Below are positions 33,936 through 44,387 of a DNA stretch of 64,000 bases, piece after piece. The position numbers and the translations under genes are program-made. Source of the DNA: Pollenia angustigena (taxonomy: Eukaryota > Arthropoda > Insecta > Diptera > Polleniidae). The notes under the pieces are model-generated. The model saw only the letters and a program-made list of their open reading frames with translations. It was not told where the DNA came from and did not search any database. Where the stretch lies: contig OV884056.1 of assembly GCA_930367215.1 (NCBI GenBank), positions 195,217,310 to 195,281,309 of the forward strand, in the 5' to 3' direction. The first letter of the stretch is position 1. Every line of letters begins with the position of its first letter.

Positions 33936-34757
33936 ACTACTTTGGTGACAGTTCGCTTCCCTCTAGGGGAGTGTTTCAAAAAGCATGCCAAGAGTCGAAT
34001 TAGACTTATGAAAGGATTATTTAACAATTCGTAAAGTGCTCAGCCATATAACTGAGCTACTTAAATAAGGGCACCAAGCGTCTTTTTCATTTCAAACCTT
34101 CTAATTTGCATACAACTTATATGAAACAAGCCTTAAGGTTGCGAAATGAACAACATCCTGTCGGAAAATCCTTTTTTACAGATCCTAAGGTAGGTTTGTT
34201 TTATTGAACTGTATTTCAAAAAGGTAAACCAGTAATTGTTATATGACTCTTACAGAGAGTTGCAAAAGGTTTATTCCAAGATTAAAAGAAAAACTTGTCA
34301 TGTATAAAATATATATAAAAAAAGGAGTACATAAAACAAATTTTTAATTTTTTTGTTTTTGTTAGTCGTCAGATAATCATCAGAAGATTCTTTTAAAAGT
34401 TGTATATTAAACATAATCGTCTAACAAACAGCTAAATACAAATTAGTGTTGAGTGTAAAAAAAGAAGATATTATTTTGTTCCATTGTAATTTTGAATAAT
34501 GTATCACTTTGTAAGGGTTTGTGTAACCTGATAAATATATTACACAATTATAATGCATTATTATTTTCTAGAAAAGAAACCACTTTTAAGGAACACATGT
34601 CGTTGCCTTAATTTTTAGTTTGAGACATAAAATATATTAAAATATATAAAAAAGCTTAAGTATAGTTTTAGAGCTATAAAATATGTAGAAAACATTCTAC
34701 ATTCTTAATAGTTCTAAGACGTAAAAGTGTAAGCTTTTTTATTATTAAGTTTAATAT
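33936..34757. other. A+T-rich stretch, no gene seen
   Basis: No open frame with motifs and no element ends recognised. Confidence 0.45.
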
Positions 34758-35014
34758 GTAGGGCTCAGAGCTGAAGCGAACCAAGTCAAAAAAGAAAATT
34801 CGATAATATTTTGAGTTTGAGTAAGTGAATTGTCATTAATTTCTGGAGCCATTGACTTGGGTTTCTTACCGTTACCTTAGGAACGAAACACTTTTTGATT
34901 TAGTCCGTTACAGAACTCGATAGAGTTAATCTTTGCGAAGAATTTCACGTCAGTTTTGAAATACACATATGCATTTTATTTTATGACTTGGTTTGGTTCA
35001 GCTTTGAACCCTTC
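34758..35014. mobile_element. 257-bp TIR element with 4-bp TSD, copy 2
   Basis: Opposite orientation to the copy at 24277-24533 and the same length. Its ends are slightly mutated (GTAGGGCTCAGAGCTGAA and TTCAGCTTTGAACCCTTC). ATAT lies directly outside both ends (34754-34757 and 35015-35018), an independent 4-base target duplication. Confidence 0.88.
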
Positions 35015-35018
35015 ATAT

Positions 35019-35394
35019 CTAAAATTTAAAGAATAATGTAAATGTCAGATTAGTCTTTTCTTAACTAATGTAACGAAATGTTATAAGTTCCAAATAAAAT
35101 AGTAATTAAGCACTCTCTCTGCAAGTTTTAGCCCAATTTATGTGGGGTGACGCCTTCGGGAAATATACATAAGTAAAGAAAATTTCTCCTTATTTAAACA
35201 TACAGATCGCAAAAAACAATCGTGACAGACCAGATACTATTTCGATACATGGTAAACAATATCTTAGGAATGTGGACTAGAGATTATGGGAACAACAATC
35301 TAATTTTTATATGAATTTAGGGACTTGGCTCAACTTTTTGAAAACATAGCACAAGAAATGATAAATTTTGATACCAGTCGCAGTCGTATTGTGT
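35019..35394. other. No gene seen
   Basis: A+T-rich spacer. Confidence 0.4.
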
Positions 35395-35396
35395 AA

Positions 35397-35571
35397 TTCG
35401 CTTGGCTAAAGCTAAATCTCGATAGCTAAAATGCCTTAGAGAATTCAAAATTTAAAAATTTTTATGGCATTGCCAAATTTAGCAATGCATGTTACAGAAT
35501 TGCATTCGTAGCCAAAAATCGCTAAATCAACTTTATAGATTTTTAGCGATAGAGATTTAGCTTTAGCGAAT
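35397..35571. mobile_element. 175-bp MITE with TA target
   Basis: ATTCGCTTGGCTAAAGCTAA at the left pairs with TTAGCTTTAGCGAAT at the right. TA lies directly outside each end (35395-35396, 35572-35573). AAATCTCGATAGCTAAAA and its complement continue the arms inward. The TA target suggests a Tc1/mariner-dependent MITE. Confidence 0.75.
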
Positions 35572-35573
35572 TA

Positions 35574-35979
35574 GGAAATATTTACGATTAGCGAAAAAAA
35601 AATTATTTTGAATTTAAGAAAAAAAGGGTTGTGGGTTGTAGGAGTTTCAAAATTGGCAATATTTTTTTCAAATGTTGCTATTTTTTAACTACTTTGCCAC
35701 ATCACATCAAACTCATTTTGCAGATGAATTTTTAAAAATTACATTGACAGCATTAGCAGTTGTCAAAGTTAATTTACTAAAAAAAACTTTAAGTAGGTGG
35801 AATAAAATATCAAAAAATTTATAAAATATTACGTACCTAATTTTCATTATTTTAACGTTAATTGTATATTTGGAAATATGTACCTGTAATGAAAAAAAAA
35901 AAAAATAATATTAAATAAATAAAACATAATTAGTATTGTGGTTATTTTGTTGAACTATTTATGGTTTTTAATCCAAATT
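35574..35979. other. A+T-rich spacer
   Basis: The last ~40 bases (ACTATTTATGGTTTTTAATC) are the complement of the outer flank of the box-B repeat family described at 61 kb. Confidence 0.4.
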
Positions 35980-36638
35980 TTTATATTTTTTTTAATTAGG
36001 CTTAAGTTCATGAAATTTAATTTTTATTAAATTATTTTTATGAAGAAAGGAATTTTACAACATGAAAATTAATTAAAATTGTTATTGATAATCTTTCATT
36101 CTTGACGTGGCTCGGGCTCGAACCCTGGCCGGCAGGTTACCATGACATGTTTCGATCGCAACCACTCGATCTCCTCAGATGGATTTGCCGTCTTACACTC
36201 GCAGCCATCGACGACTGCTGACGTCACTAGTCAAACATCAATCCTTAAACCAAATTGTATTCTAACATTTGGTAGATCGAAATTTGCTTTCCTGAATGAT
36301 TATCCATTTTAATTGATTTTACATGTTTTTTCCTTACTTCTGTTTTTTCGTACTTTTGTCAAGAATTTTTATTGAAGTCCAAGTACTAGTGACGTCAGCA
36401 GTCGTCGATGGCTGCGAGTGTAAGACGGCAAATCCATCTGAGGAGATCGAGTGGTTGCGATCGAAACATGTCATGGTAACCTGCCGGCCAGGGTTCGAGC
36501 CCGAGCCACGTCAAGAATGAAAGATTATCAATAACAATTTTAATTAATTTTCATGTTGTAAAATTCCTTTCTTCATAAAAATAATTTAATAAAAATTAAA
36601 TTTCATGAACTTAAGCCTAATTAAAAAAAATATAAATA
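35980..36638. repeat. Inverted duplication of the box-B repeat, ~252-base arms
   Basis: The left arm (about 35980-36231) reads as the exact reverse complement of the right arm (36385-36638) as far as I can follow by eye. The 153-base spacer continues the left unit. Each arm carries ATGGCTGCGAGTGTAAGACG, GGTTCGAGCCC (a match to the RNA polymerase III box B consensus) and TTCATGTTGTAAAATTCC. The 65-codon frame over the right arm is a by-product of this repeat and no gene. Confidence 0.9.
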
Positions 36639-36777
36639 AATAAAACTTTATAAAGACATAGGCCCATACTAATAGTCAAAATAATGTCGAATTAAAACTT
36701 TAGCCGGATTTAAATGCATGTGAACACCATTGTTCTACAGTGTACTTTTGAAAAATCGACTTTATTTTTGACTATTA

Positions 36778-37209
36778 CTACGTTTTACGCACCACTTACT
36801 CGCAAATAAATATATTGCAAGTAGAGAATATTGTGAATTAAATTTTTATTTGCGAATAACTAACTCATGAAAACAATTCCTGATTAACGTCACTATTTGC
36901 AAATAAGAATTTAAGCAGTGCCACACTTTTAACCGTTTTACGTTTTTATTTCGATGTGACACATTCATAAGACAACAAAAGTAAAATTAAATCAAGAATG
37001 TGCAAATAAATTTAAAAATACACAATCATTTTTGATCTTTTTCATTTAAAAAATAAAAAGTTTATATACATACAGTGCTACTAACTGAATAAATTTTCCA
37101 TCTGGCATCACTTAAAAATAAGAATTTTCATTAAGAATTAGACGTATAAACAGTTAGTTAGTAAATCGCAAATAATTTTTATTCGCGAATAGGCTACGTA
37201 TAAACGTAG
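36778..37209. mobile_element. ~432-bp TIR element, TA target
   Basis: CTACGTTTTACGC at the left pairs imperfectly with GCTACGTATAAACGTAG at the right, with TA directly outside each end. TTTGCGAATAA and TCGCAAATAA motifs are repeated inside. Non-coding. Confidence 0.6.
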
Positions 37210-37342
37210 TATATGATTATGAGCCATACATTTTAATACAAAATAATCTATTTTTAGGAAAATTAAGCATAAAAAAGATTTCCTATAAATATTTATTTTC
37301 TATTAAGCTAATATAATAAATAAAACACATTTTTATATTAAA

Positions 37343-38703
37343 CTAGCCTAACCCGGTGCGTTCGCTACACTGCTTTAACCACCTTTGAAGACTCTTCCTT
37401 TAATAGTTCTTCAGTTGAGTGACATTTAATATCCTATGAGAGGTATTTTCCCACCTGCGCCTACCCGCTTTATTTTTATTTTCGAAAGTATAGTGTCCCA
37501 TAAGAGTGACTTCTACAAAGTTTGAACATTCTTACTATAACAGTTCTTAAGATAAGAGAGATTAAACATCGTTGTTCTATGGGAGGTACCACTTCCCCCG
37601 CTGCTTTATAATTTCAAATTTGGCGCTCAGAAGATCTTACTACCAAAACTTCAACAAAATGCGTGCAGCGGCACTTATTAACATTTCTATATATGAGGGG
37701 TACTGCTCCTCCTCTGTCTAACCCCCCCCCCCCCCATTTTTATACTGAAATTTATAGTTAACCCTAATAGTAGCTCTAACCACGTTTGAAGATTTTCCCT
37801 TTAATAGTTCTACAGTTGAGCAATAATTAATATATGCATGCTACCGCAGGTGTTACCCCCCTGCGCCTACCCGCTTTATTTTTATTTTCGATAGTGTAGT
37901 ATACCATAAGAGTGACTTCTACAAAGTTTAAACATTCTCACTATTAAAGTTCTTAACATATGCGATGTTAAACATTGGTGTCCTATGGTGGGTACCACTT
38001 CCCCCGCTGCTATTCTATTTAAATTTTGGGGCTCAGAAGATCCTACTACCAAAAGTTCAACAAAATGCGTGCAGTGGCTCTTATTAATATTTCTATATAT
38101 GAGGGGTACTGCTCCTCCCCTGTCTACCCCGCCCATTTTTATATTGAAATTTATAATTTACCATAATATTATCTTTAACCACGTTTGAAGACTCTCCCTT
38201 TAATAGTTCTTCAGTGGAGCGATATTTAATATATGCATCCTATGGAAGGTATTTCCCCCCTACGCCTACCCGCTTTATTTTTATTTTCAAAAGTGTAGTA
38301 TACCATGAGAGTGACTTCTACAAAGTTTGAACATTCTCACTATTACAGTTCTTAACATATGCGATGTTAAGCATTGGCGTCCTCTGGGGGATTCCACTTC
38401 CCCCGCTGCTATTTAATTTCAATTGTGGGGCTCAGAAGATCCTACTACCAAAAGTTGAACAAAATGCGGGCAGCGGCTCTTAAGATATGCGATATTTAAT
38501 ATTGGCATCCTATGGGGGGTACCAATTCTCCTGCCCCTATCGAAAAAATAAGTAGCCTATTTAATTTTAAGAGCTCACGTGATGTTACTTTAAAAATTTC
38601 AGGAAAATCGGTTCAGTACTTTAGGAGTCTATAAGCCAACAAACAAACAAACAAACAAACAAACAAACAAACAAACATACAAACATTTTTCATTTTCATA
38701 TAT

Positions 38704-38746
<43 letters not shown>

Positions 38747-38750
38747 TAGA
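37343..38750 (-). mobile_element. Helitron-like element with three ~400-base tandem units
   Basis: On the minus strand the 5' end reads A then TCTATATCTATCTATC, and the 3' end reads GGGTTAGGCTAG then T. This is insertion between A and T with TC and CTRR ends, as Helitrons do. Three tandem units begin near 37370, 37780 and 38173, each with TTTGAAGACTCT-type, GCCTACCCGCTTTATTTTTA and CAGAAGATC-type blocks. A (CAAA)n run (about 38639-38680) and a (GATA)n run (about 38707-38746) lie near the 5' end. No helicase gene, so non-autonomous. The 67- and 84-codon frames here follow the repeats and are not genes. Confidence 0.85.
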
Positions 38751-39280
38751 TTTAAATTAATTTACAAAAAAAAAACATGAATAAACACAAACAACTTTTT
38801 TAAATGACTTAATGGTTTTCACTCAATTAAACAGTCATGTGCAATAGCGAGTATGTTTCTTAAGTCTTTTGTTTTGTTTAACCAAACACCAGACAGAAAC
38901 TCCACTTTTGCAATAAATAAACCATTTAAAATGTCATCAATTTACATGTTACTGGCGTCTTATTTAAAAATCCATTTAACTATACGTTACAAATGTGACA
39001 TAAAATGCATAGAAAAAAACTTAAAACTATTTCAAGTGGAGAGAAAAAATACTTTAAATTAAATGTTTTTTTAATAAAATATATTTTTATATATGTACAT
39101 GCATTTATAAACTATGCATGTATTAGGTGTCTTACTTATAAAATGCGGAATGCTGAAAAAATCATTTCATCATATTTATTGTTTTTAACAACTCTTATGG
39201 TATTTTGGAGGGTAAAGAAGAGCGAATAAAATGGTGTTAGCAACAAAGTTTTGTTTTGCTTTGAAAATGTGCCACTTTTT
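38751..39280. other. No gene seen
   Basis: Two overlapping 69-74-codon frames at 38853-39229 have A+T-driven composition and no motif. Confidence 0.4.
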
Positions 39281-39620
39281 GATATTTTTTAAATTAGGTT
39301 TAAGTACATCAAATTTACTTTTTATTTAATTATTTTAACAAAAGAATAATTATTTAAGCTTATAGTACACGGAATGTAAAAAGCCACATGCACATGTGGT
39401 TCTGACGTAATTTTGACATCTATACAAAGCCACAATAGCAAGTTTGTGTGGTGTGATGACGTCAGAGTCACATGAGCATGTGGCTTTTTACATTCCGTTA
39501 ACTACAGGCTTTAGACATGAAATGAATAAAAGGTTTTTGATAATTCTGATTCTTGACTGACCAGGGGATTAAAGTCTGGTCGAATTTACATGTTTCAAGA
39601 TTAAACACACTCGCATCGTC
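39281..39620 (-). repeat. Diverged box-B repeat, minus copy, split by a MITE
   Basis: Left of the MITE is the complement of the X block (TTTAAGTACATCAAATTTA). Right of it is TTCTTGACTGACC and the complement of TGAAACATGTAAATTCGACC, matching the layout at 63.4 kb. The box B region itself is poorly conserved. Confidence 0.65.
39369..39498. mobile_element. 130-bp foldback MITE
   Basis: ACGGAATGTAAAAAGCCACA at the left is the exact complement of the right end TGTGGCTTTTTACATTCCGT. The inner arms also pair (TGACGT motifs, CACATGTG). It lies inside the diverged box-B repeat, so it is younger than that. Confidence 0.9.
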
Positions 39621-40329
39621 TCGACACGAAGAAATTGTATTGATTTCTCACCGAAGTTTATTCTGAAAATATTCAATCCATTTCAACGTTCGAGCGATAG
39701 TCTGTATGTTCAGCCAAAAAAGATTAAAGAGGATGCGTTGGAGGAATGACTCTATGATGACAAATGCAAGAGAACTTGCCAATTCTTAAACAATCGCAAG
39801 CAGCAGGCTTCATTCAAAGACAAGAGAGATGTTGAAATATGCTTTTTTTATATCCGAAATGTTAAAACAGCATTAAAACTATTAATTTTTACATCGAATC
39901 ATTACTGGCAATAAATAATAAATTCATCGCAGCCTCTAAAATCGCTAGAAATCGCATGTACAGTCTGGTCAGCCAGCCGAGTCAACGTCGAACCCGAATA
40001 TCAATGAAACCATGTTATAGCGCTGTGTTTGTGCAAGCTGCATAATAAGCTCCTAAAATCGGAATAAATGATCACAGAAGATCCGTACCAAGCCAATAGC
40101 CAATACCAATGGCAATGGCCCAAAAACGCTCGGATGGTATGGCTTTGTGTTTGTGGGAATGTCATTTTAAGCTGCTAAAATCGGACCAAACGATCAGAGT
40201 ACCCGTACCGAACATAATTTATATGTGTGGAGTGGGCAATGGCCAAAAAATGCGAGTCGTTAAATTTCATTCTAATCAAGCTGGGCCACATGTTGCAAGT
40301 CTAATTAAAAACTTTTAAGGCAATATGTA
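39621..40329. repeat. Imperfect ~120-base tandem duplication; no gene firmly supported
   Basis: Two related blocks at about 40018-40100 and 40138-40215 share GTGTTTGTG, GCT(C/G)CTAAAATCGGA and CCGTACC. The 69-codon plus frame across the second block (40109-40318) has no recognised domain. The out-of-frame stretch at 39730-39850 (FLNNRKQQASFKDKRD) looks protein-like, but I cannot place it. Confidence 0.45.
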
Positions 40330-40337
40330 GCTCGGGC

Positions 40338-40902
40338 GGGGGGTTGCTTTAATACCATGGTAGATAAGGCCATGATGGCTTTATCTCTCATTCAATATGG
40401 ATTTAAAGCCTTTTTTGTTTTTTTTTTTCATTTGAATGGGAGATAAAGCCATCATGGCCTTAGCTCACATTAGCAATACTAGAAAATTGCTTTATCTCTC
40501 ATTTCAGTTCCGGAGACACTAAAGTTAAGTATTGAAATCTGGCTTCGCATACTTAAGTTTTTCTACGTGACGGCCTGCGGCCGTGCTTAGGGGTTTTTTC
40601 CTCCAGTAGGACGCGGCAGGTGGCTTCGCTGAATAAAGTTTTCCTGCTTGCGTCACAAGAATAAAAAAATGTTTTTCAATGATAACAGAATGTTTACACC
40701 ATGCATAACAATTTTCTGAAAAAATATGGCTTTATCTCTCATTTGCGAAAAAAAAATATGGCTTTATCTCTCATTTCACAAAATTTTAAATATGACCTTA
40801 CCTCCAATGATTGGGCAAAAAGGCCATTATGGGTTTATCTCCCATTCAGTTGTGCAATAATGCCATCATGTCCTTATCTACCATGGTTTTAAAGCACCCC
40901 CC
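40338..40902. mobile_element. 565-bp foldback element, exact 8-bp TSD
   Basis: GCTCGGGC flanks both sides (40330-40337 and 40903-40910). The ends read GGGGGGTTGCTTTAA and TTTTAAAGCACCCCCC. The interior carries at least six copies, in both orientations, of GGCTTTATCTCTCATT or a close variant next to CCATNATGG. There is no coding capacity. The 8-base duplication suggests hAT-type mobilisation, although the G-run end is unusual for hAT. Confidence 0.88.
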
Positions 40903-41045
40903 GCTCGGGCCCTATTCCTGTTGTATGTATCGAATCAGATCGCTCTTGTTAAAAATATGTTTCATTCATGAACGAGGTATCCAAAATTGGCTTGATTCGC
41001 TTATGGCCTTAGAAAATGAACAGTAGACCGGGTCGACCTCCATAC

Positions 41046-41572
41046 AAAAAAAAAAAGTTGTGCCAGTCACCCCCTAGAATGAAAGATATGTCAATGAAGT
41101 TTCTAAAACAGGAAAACATTTTTTTTTGCCACGCCCCAAAATACAGCACTTTTGGTTTTTTATATGTAGCGCTGCCATTTAAAGTCCGATCTCATCATAT
41201 CGCATATCGTTGTTCATGGCTTGATAGTGGCTTCATTTTTGTCTTTGGTGACTTTTCAATCCGTCCTGAAATTCTGGGCGCCACTTATGCCATCTCGGAT
41301 CCTTCCCCCAAATGTCCAATTTTTTTGACGGTCCAAGAAAGTCCTTATAAAACTACGTATGTTGAGATTTTAATATGCTCACTTTTATGACACGCCTCCA
41401 AATAAAGCCCCTTTTTCTGTTTCACATACATACTACATTAAAACAAGTAGAAGTCAATACAAACCAAAAAAATTTTCCTCAGTCACGCCCTATTTATTTA
41501 TTTATACAGTTTTAAGGACTTTAAAAAAAAATTTGCCACGCCCTAAATAACAGCCCTTTTTGTTTTAGATAT
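41046..41572 (+). repeat. Left arm of a ~2-kb long inverted repeat
   Basis: It pairs with 42569-43096 on the opposite strand over about 525 bases with few mismatches. Both arms hold one open frame (here 41016-41390) containing SPPRMKDMSMKFLKQE and HHIAYRCSWLDSGFIFVFGD. Roughly 8 of 113 residues differ between arms and nearly all visible changes alter the amino acid, so I see no sign of protein-level constraint. ACGCC(C/T)-(A)AATA and GCCCCTTTTT-like blocks recur within the arm, hinting at an underlying tandem repeat. Confidence 0.9.
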
Positions 41573-42175
41573 ATAGCAAAATAAAAAATTCTGTAAAAGC
41601 CTCCATTTTTTTAATGGCTCCCTAAGCCATTATCAATCGCGTACACAACTCTGTAAGTTACGCGCAATTTTTGTTTAATTATTCAATAATCCTGAAAACC
41701 ACTCTCTATGGCTTGTCATTTGAATTTTTAAAAACTGTTTCTTAGCCTTTGGTTTTTTTTTAACTAAGCGGTGTTTTCAAGTGGACTACTCATATTTTAA
41801 TGAAAGTGAGACGGATGAATTTATTGACAAGCTTTCTCGATCTGAACTACTAGCGTTTTTTTTTTGCCAGTTTTCATATTTTGTGCAATTTTTCGTGCCA
41901 TTTTTTTTTTGCTGGACTGTGAAACTCAAATTAAAAATTTAAATTAAGACATTTGTAAAAGCAAACATAATGTCATATATGAGACCATGATACAGAGTTA
42001 AAACAAGAACTAAAAAATATAAAGAAACTGCAGAATTCTAAAAATGAAAAAAAAAAAATAATTTAAATGCATAAAAATGAATGCCTCAAAACATGTATGC
42101 GAAAAATTATAAATTGGGCAGTCGGTGTATATAAATCTTAGCTAGACTCAAGGTGACTCAAAGTTTTAGAGGGAC
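41573..42175. other. Loop of the long inverted repeat
   Basis: A+T-rich, no frame with motifs. Confidence 0.5.
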
Positions 42176-42359
42176 TTTCTTAGCACGTGAAAAAATTAGA
42201 CATCAGAGGGAAGGATCCGAGATATCATAATTGCCATCTAGAATTTTAAGTTAGTTTAAAAAAGCATTAAATACGAAAATAAAGGCACATTCTAGCCATT
42301 AACAATGATATACGATACGATGAGATTGGACTTTAATTGACGATGCTGTATATATAAAA
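42176..42359 (-). repeat. Third, diverged unit of the inverted-repeat family
   Basis: Contains GGACTTTCTTAGCACGTG, AATGATATACGATACGATG and GAGATTGGACTTTAA in the order seen in the right arm (GGACTTTCTTGGACCGTC, then GATATGCGATATGATG). Skipping the MITE at 42360-42563, it is a tandem neighbour of the right arm, offset by about 425 bases. Confidence 0.8.
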
Positions 42360-42563
42360 CAGTGATAACCAAGCCCCGAACTAAGAAAGCCCCGAACGCA
42401 CGCACACAAGGATATTATGTGCTTGTGTGCGGTCCCAGAGACCGATGATAGTCTGATGTTTTGAAACGAACAAATTTGTAATATACATGTGAATTGCTGA
42501 CCGTGTCTGTGTGAAAAATACGATTATTGACTGGCTCGCGAGTCTATGGAGTGGTTATCACTG
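42360..42563. mobile_element. 204-bp hAT-type MITE, exact 8-bp TSD
   Basis: CAGTGATAACCA and TGGTTATCACTG are the ends. ATATAAAA flanks both sides (42352-42359 and 42564-42571). The interior includes the hairpin CGCACACAAG/CTTGTGTGCG. Its removal rejoins the tandem units of the right arm. Confidence 0.92.
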
Positions 42564-42568
42564 ATATA

Positions 42569-43096
42569 AAACAAAAAGGGCAGTAATTTAGGGCATGGCA
42601 AAAACAATTTTTTTAAAGTTCTTAAAACTTAATAAATATACCTTTTATTCAAGGGCGTGACTGATGAACATTTTTTTGGTTTGTATTGGCTTCTACTTGG
42701 TTTAATGTAGTATGTGTGTGAAAAAGAAAAAAGGGCCTTAATTTGGAGGTGTTTCATAAAAGTGAGCATATTAAAATCGATACATACGTAATTTTATAAG
42801 GACTTTCTTGGACCGTCAAAATAATTGGACATTTGGGGGAAGGCTCCGAGGTGGCATAAGTGGTGTCCAGAATTTCAGGTCGGATTGAAAAGTCACCAAA
42901 GACAAAAATGAAGCCACTATCAAGCCATGAACAACGATATGCGATATGATGAGATCGGACTTTAAATGGCAGCGCTACATATAAAAAACCAAAAGTGCTG
43001 TATTTTGGGGCGTGGCAAAAAAAAATTTTTTCCTGTTTTAGAAACTTCATTGACATATCTTTCATTCTAGGGGGTGACTGGCACAACTTTTTTTTT
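42569..43096 (-). repeat. Right arm of the ~2-kb long inverted repeat
   Basis: Reverse complement of 41046-41572. The minus-strand frame 43137-42754 (127 codons) mirrors the left-arm frame. A transcript crossing both arms would form a duplex of about 500 base pairs. Confidence 0.9.
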
Positions 43097-44048
43097 CGAC
43101 CCACCCTAATGAACAGTTCTGTTGAGGAGGATTTCAAAAGTTGCCTGAAAGATGGGGAGGAGGAGTCATAGCAAACTAAGGCTAAAAATTTATATAAATT
43201 TGTATAGTTCCAATATTAAAAAAAAAACGCTTAAAATTCATCAAAAATCAAACAGTTTTAAGTTATACACCCAAGATGTTACATTTGTGTAATGACGCAA
43301 ATAAAACATAAAACAGTGCGTTAAGAAAATCAGCTACTGGGTAATTGTGTGTTTTTATACCTCTTAAGTATTCAACAATTTCCCATTGGAGAGTAATAAA
43401 CCATGAAATTATTCACACTTCAGCTTTAAAAAAAAAGAAATATTAAACTTTTATACAAAAACCATAAACATAAAATAATGATTATGTTTTATTTTAACTT
43501 CTCTGTTTAGTGTTTAAAATTATTATAATTATTAAAATCATTAAATAGTTTTTTTCTTTTCATTTTTTTATTAAATGATTTTATTTCTTTTAAAGCTGGG
43601 TGTTAAAAAAAGATTAATAATAATAGATAGATGTAAGTTTGTCTTTCAATGTAGATCATGGTCATGGTTACAATTAGTTTTTATTGTCTTCTGAGATCAT
43701 AAAAAAATTACGGTAATTATTTCTTTGATCAAAATAATATTGTAAAATTAACGAATTGTTTTATTTAAAAAGACTTTAATAATGGATTTTGAAATTATTA
43801 AAAGAGTTGTAGTTATTTCTTTTATGTTTGATTTTAAGTTTAATATTTTTTTTTTTTTTTAATATTTGAGTTATTAATGGTCTATTTATAATTCTGATAT
43901 TCGTGTAACGATTCGGTTAACATTTTTATTAAAAAGTTGAGCTGAATTTACATTAATTGAATAACCATTAATATTTTGTTTAATATGTTTTTAAAATTTT
44001 GAAGGGCAATACAAAATTAAAGTAGGAAAAGGTAAAAAATAATCAAAT
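43097..44048. other. Low-complexity A+T-rich stretch
   Basis: No motif-bearing frame. T-run at about 43848-43860. Confidence 0.5.
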
Positions 44049-44387
44049 TTGAGAGGCTTAAAGCACAAGTGGTTCAAAAGACTTTTGTTTAATAATGAGA
44101 AAAAAGCGGTTAAATATTTAAGATGCTTTCTGGAATATAACTTTTTGATTAATAGCGATCCTGTGATATATTTTAATCTTACAAGATTTTTAAATACCGT
44201 CTTTTGCATGTTCAAGTACACAAAAATTACCTTTGATGTAAGAAAAGTTGCACTTATTCCCCTTGTGCTTTAACTTTTTGTAAATTTTCTCAACAAATGA
44301 ACTTGTAGCTCAAAAAAACTGCATAGACGAAATTTTTGAATTCACATTTTATTAAGAAAAGCTTTTATGGTTCTTTACACATTTTTT

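Noticed and set aside
36323..36520. 65-codon frame with VDGCECKTANPSEEIEW
   Set aside because: It is the repeat unit of the inverted duplication read in one frame. The sequence corresponds to the tRNA-like box-B repeat, which is non-coding in other copies.
40109..40318. 69-codon frame ending RVVKFHSNQAGPHVASLIKNF, briefly considered as a ribosomal protein fragment
   Set aside because: The match to any ribosomal protein did not hold on closer reading, and the frame overlaps an imperfect ~120-base tandem duplication.
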